64,000 bases of DNA from NCBI GenBank assembly GCA_031292355.1, contig JARLHI010000030.1:62001-126000 (forward strand), written 5' to 3'. This stretch comes from Candidatus Obscuribacterales bacterium (lineage in GTDB: Bacteria > Cyanobacteriota > Vampirovibrionia > Obscuribacterales > Obscuribacteraceae). Positions 63,776 through 64,000 of the stretch are shown here, in pieces (the first letter of the stretch is position 1; each line of letters starts with the position of its first letter). The position numbers and the translations under genes are program-made. Under the pieces are notes generated by a model. It was not told the origin of the DNA. It made no database searches and worked only from the letters and a program-made list of their open reading frames with translations.

Positions 63776-64000
63776 CGTTCAAACGTACAGAAAAAAGCAG
63801 ATCGTTTTTGTCGGTGGAGAACCAGTTTTTCCAATTTGCAATGATTTCTTGCTGATAGTTCTGCTCGCCAAAATTTGTTGCCCGGTAATTTCTTCAAGCG
63901 CAGGCATGCATCCCCAAATATGCAGGTATTCCATGCTACCAATTTTTGATTCTGGGACGGTGCGCAGTTCTGTCATGCCTCGCTTGAGGATCACCGCCAG
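63762..64000 (-). pseudogene. Frameshifted gene fragment, 5' part outside window
   Basis: Two frames carry one protein. From the window edge to about 63875 the reading is GMTELRTVPESKIGSMEYLH ... CMPALEEITGQQ; from there the next frame continues NFGEQNYQQEIIANWKNWFS ... SVRLNVISL to a stop at 63762-63764. Inserting one base in the run of A/T at about 63870-63877 restores a single frame. The ALEEITGQxxFG...W..WF pattern is a common ending of HEAT-like repeat proteins. Either a pseudogene or a sequencing error. Confidence 0.6.

Overview
The window looks like a chromosomal stretch of a free-living bacterium with a Gram-negative type envelope and an estimated G+C a little under 50 percent. Starts are ATG, GTG and TTG, mostly behind GGAGG- or GAGG-type ribosome binding sites. 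The abundance of PAS/histidine-kinase modules, many secreted proteins of unknown function, a giant 1637-residue protein, a TonB-like secreted protein, an alpha-2-macroglobulin and a class I fumarase would suit a member of the Melainabacteria/Vampirovibrionia (Obscuribacterales-like). This is an inference from general gene style, since no ribosomal or other phylogenetic marker is present. I saw no tRNA, rRNA, insertion sequence, prophage or CRISPR array.

Layout. 1-5600: tail of a PAS histidine kinase with an output-less response regulator, then two AraC-type regulators beside an SDR enzyme, an FMN reductase and an HD hydrolase. 5650-13360: secreted proteins (an SGNH-like hydrolase with a chitobiase-type C-terminus, a histidine acid phosphatase, a CHAP-like protein) plus an NTF2-like/FMN reductase pair and a YhiN-type flavoprotein. 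13389-16617: a metal-homeostasis operon (CobW-type GTPase, WD40 protein, NiCoT-type permease) behind a near-perfect Fur/Zur-type palindrome. 16817-25115: an AraC regulator, a lone M17 N-terminal domain, an amidohydrolase-pirin-isochorismatase row, several secreted unknowns and a lone ABC ATPase. 25135-36650: secreted proteins, the giant 1637-residue protein, a hemerythrin, an APH-like kinase and a RibD-type pseudogene.

36802-42052 is a compact four-gene phosphorelay: a double-PAS kinase, an Rcp1-type regulator, a receiver-PAS-kinase hybrid, and a response regulator fused through an HTH to a Ser/Thr protein kinase. The last two genes are paralogues of the kinase/regulator pair at the left edge. 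42335-44658 holds two tandem paralogous SMC-like ATPases. 44660-56380 is mostly housekeeping and export: a DUF3455 protein, GNAT, isochorismatase, MFS exporter with a divergent TetR and a candidate operator, class I fumarase, ureohydrolase behind two hairpins, PrxQ/BCP peroxiredoxin and DUF817. 56745-61031 encodes a thioester-containing alpha-2-macroglobulin.

The right end (61763-63775) carries an SMC/OLD-type ATPase followed three bases later by a DUF4435/TOPRIM protein, an arrangement known from PARIS-type anti-phage defence. It is followed by a frameshifted gene that runs off the window. The strongest candidates for something new are the receiver-HTH-Ser/Thr-kinase fusion, the PARIS-like pair and the palindrome-controlled CobW-WD40-NiCoT operon.
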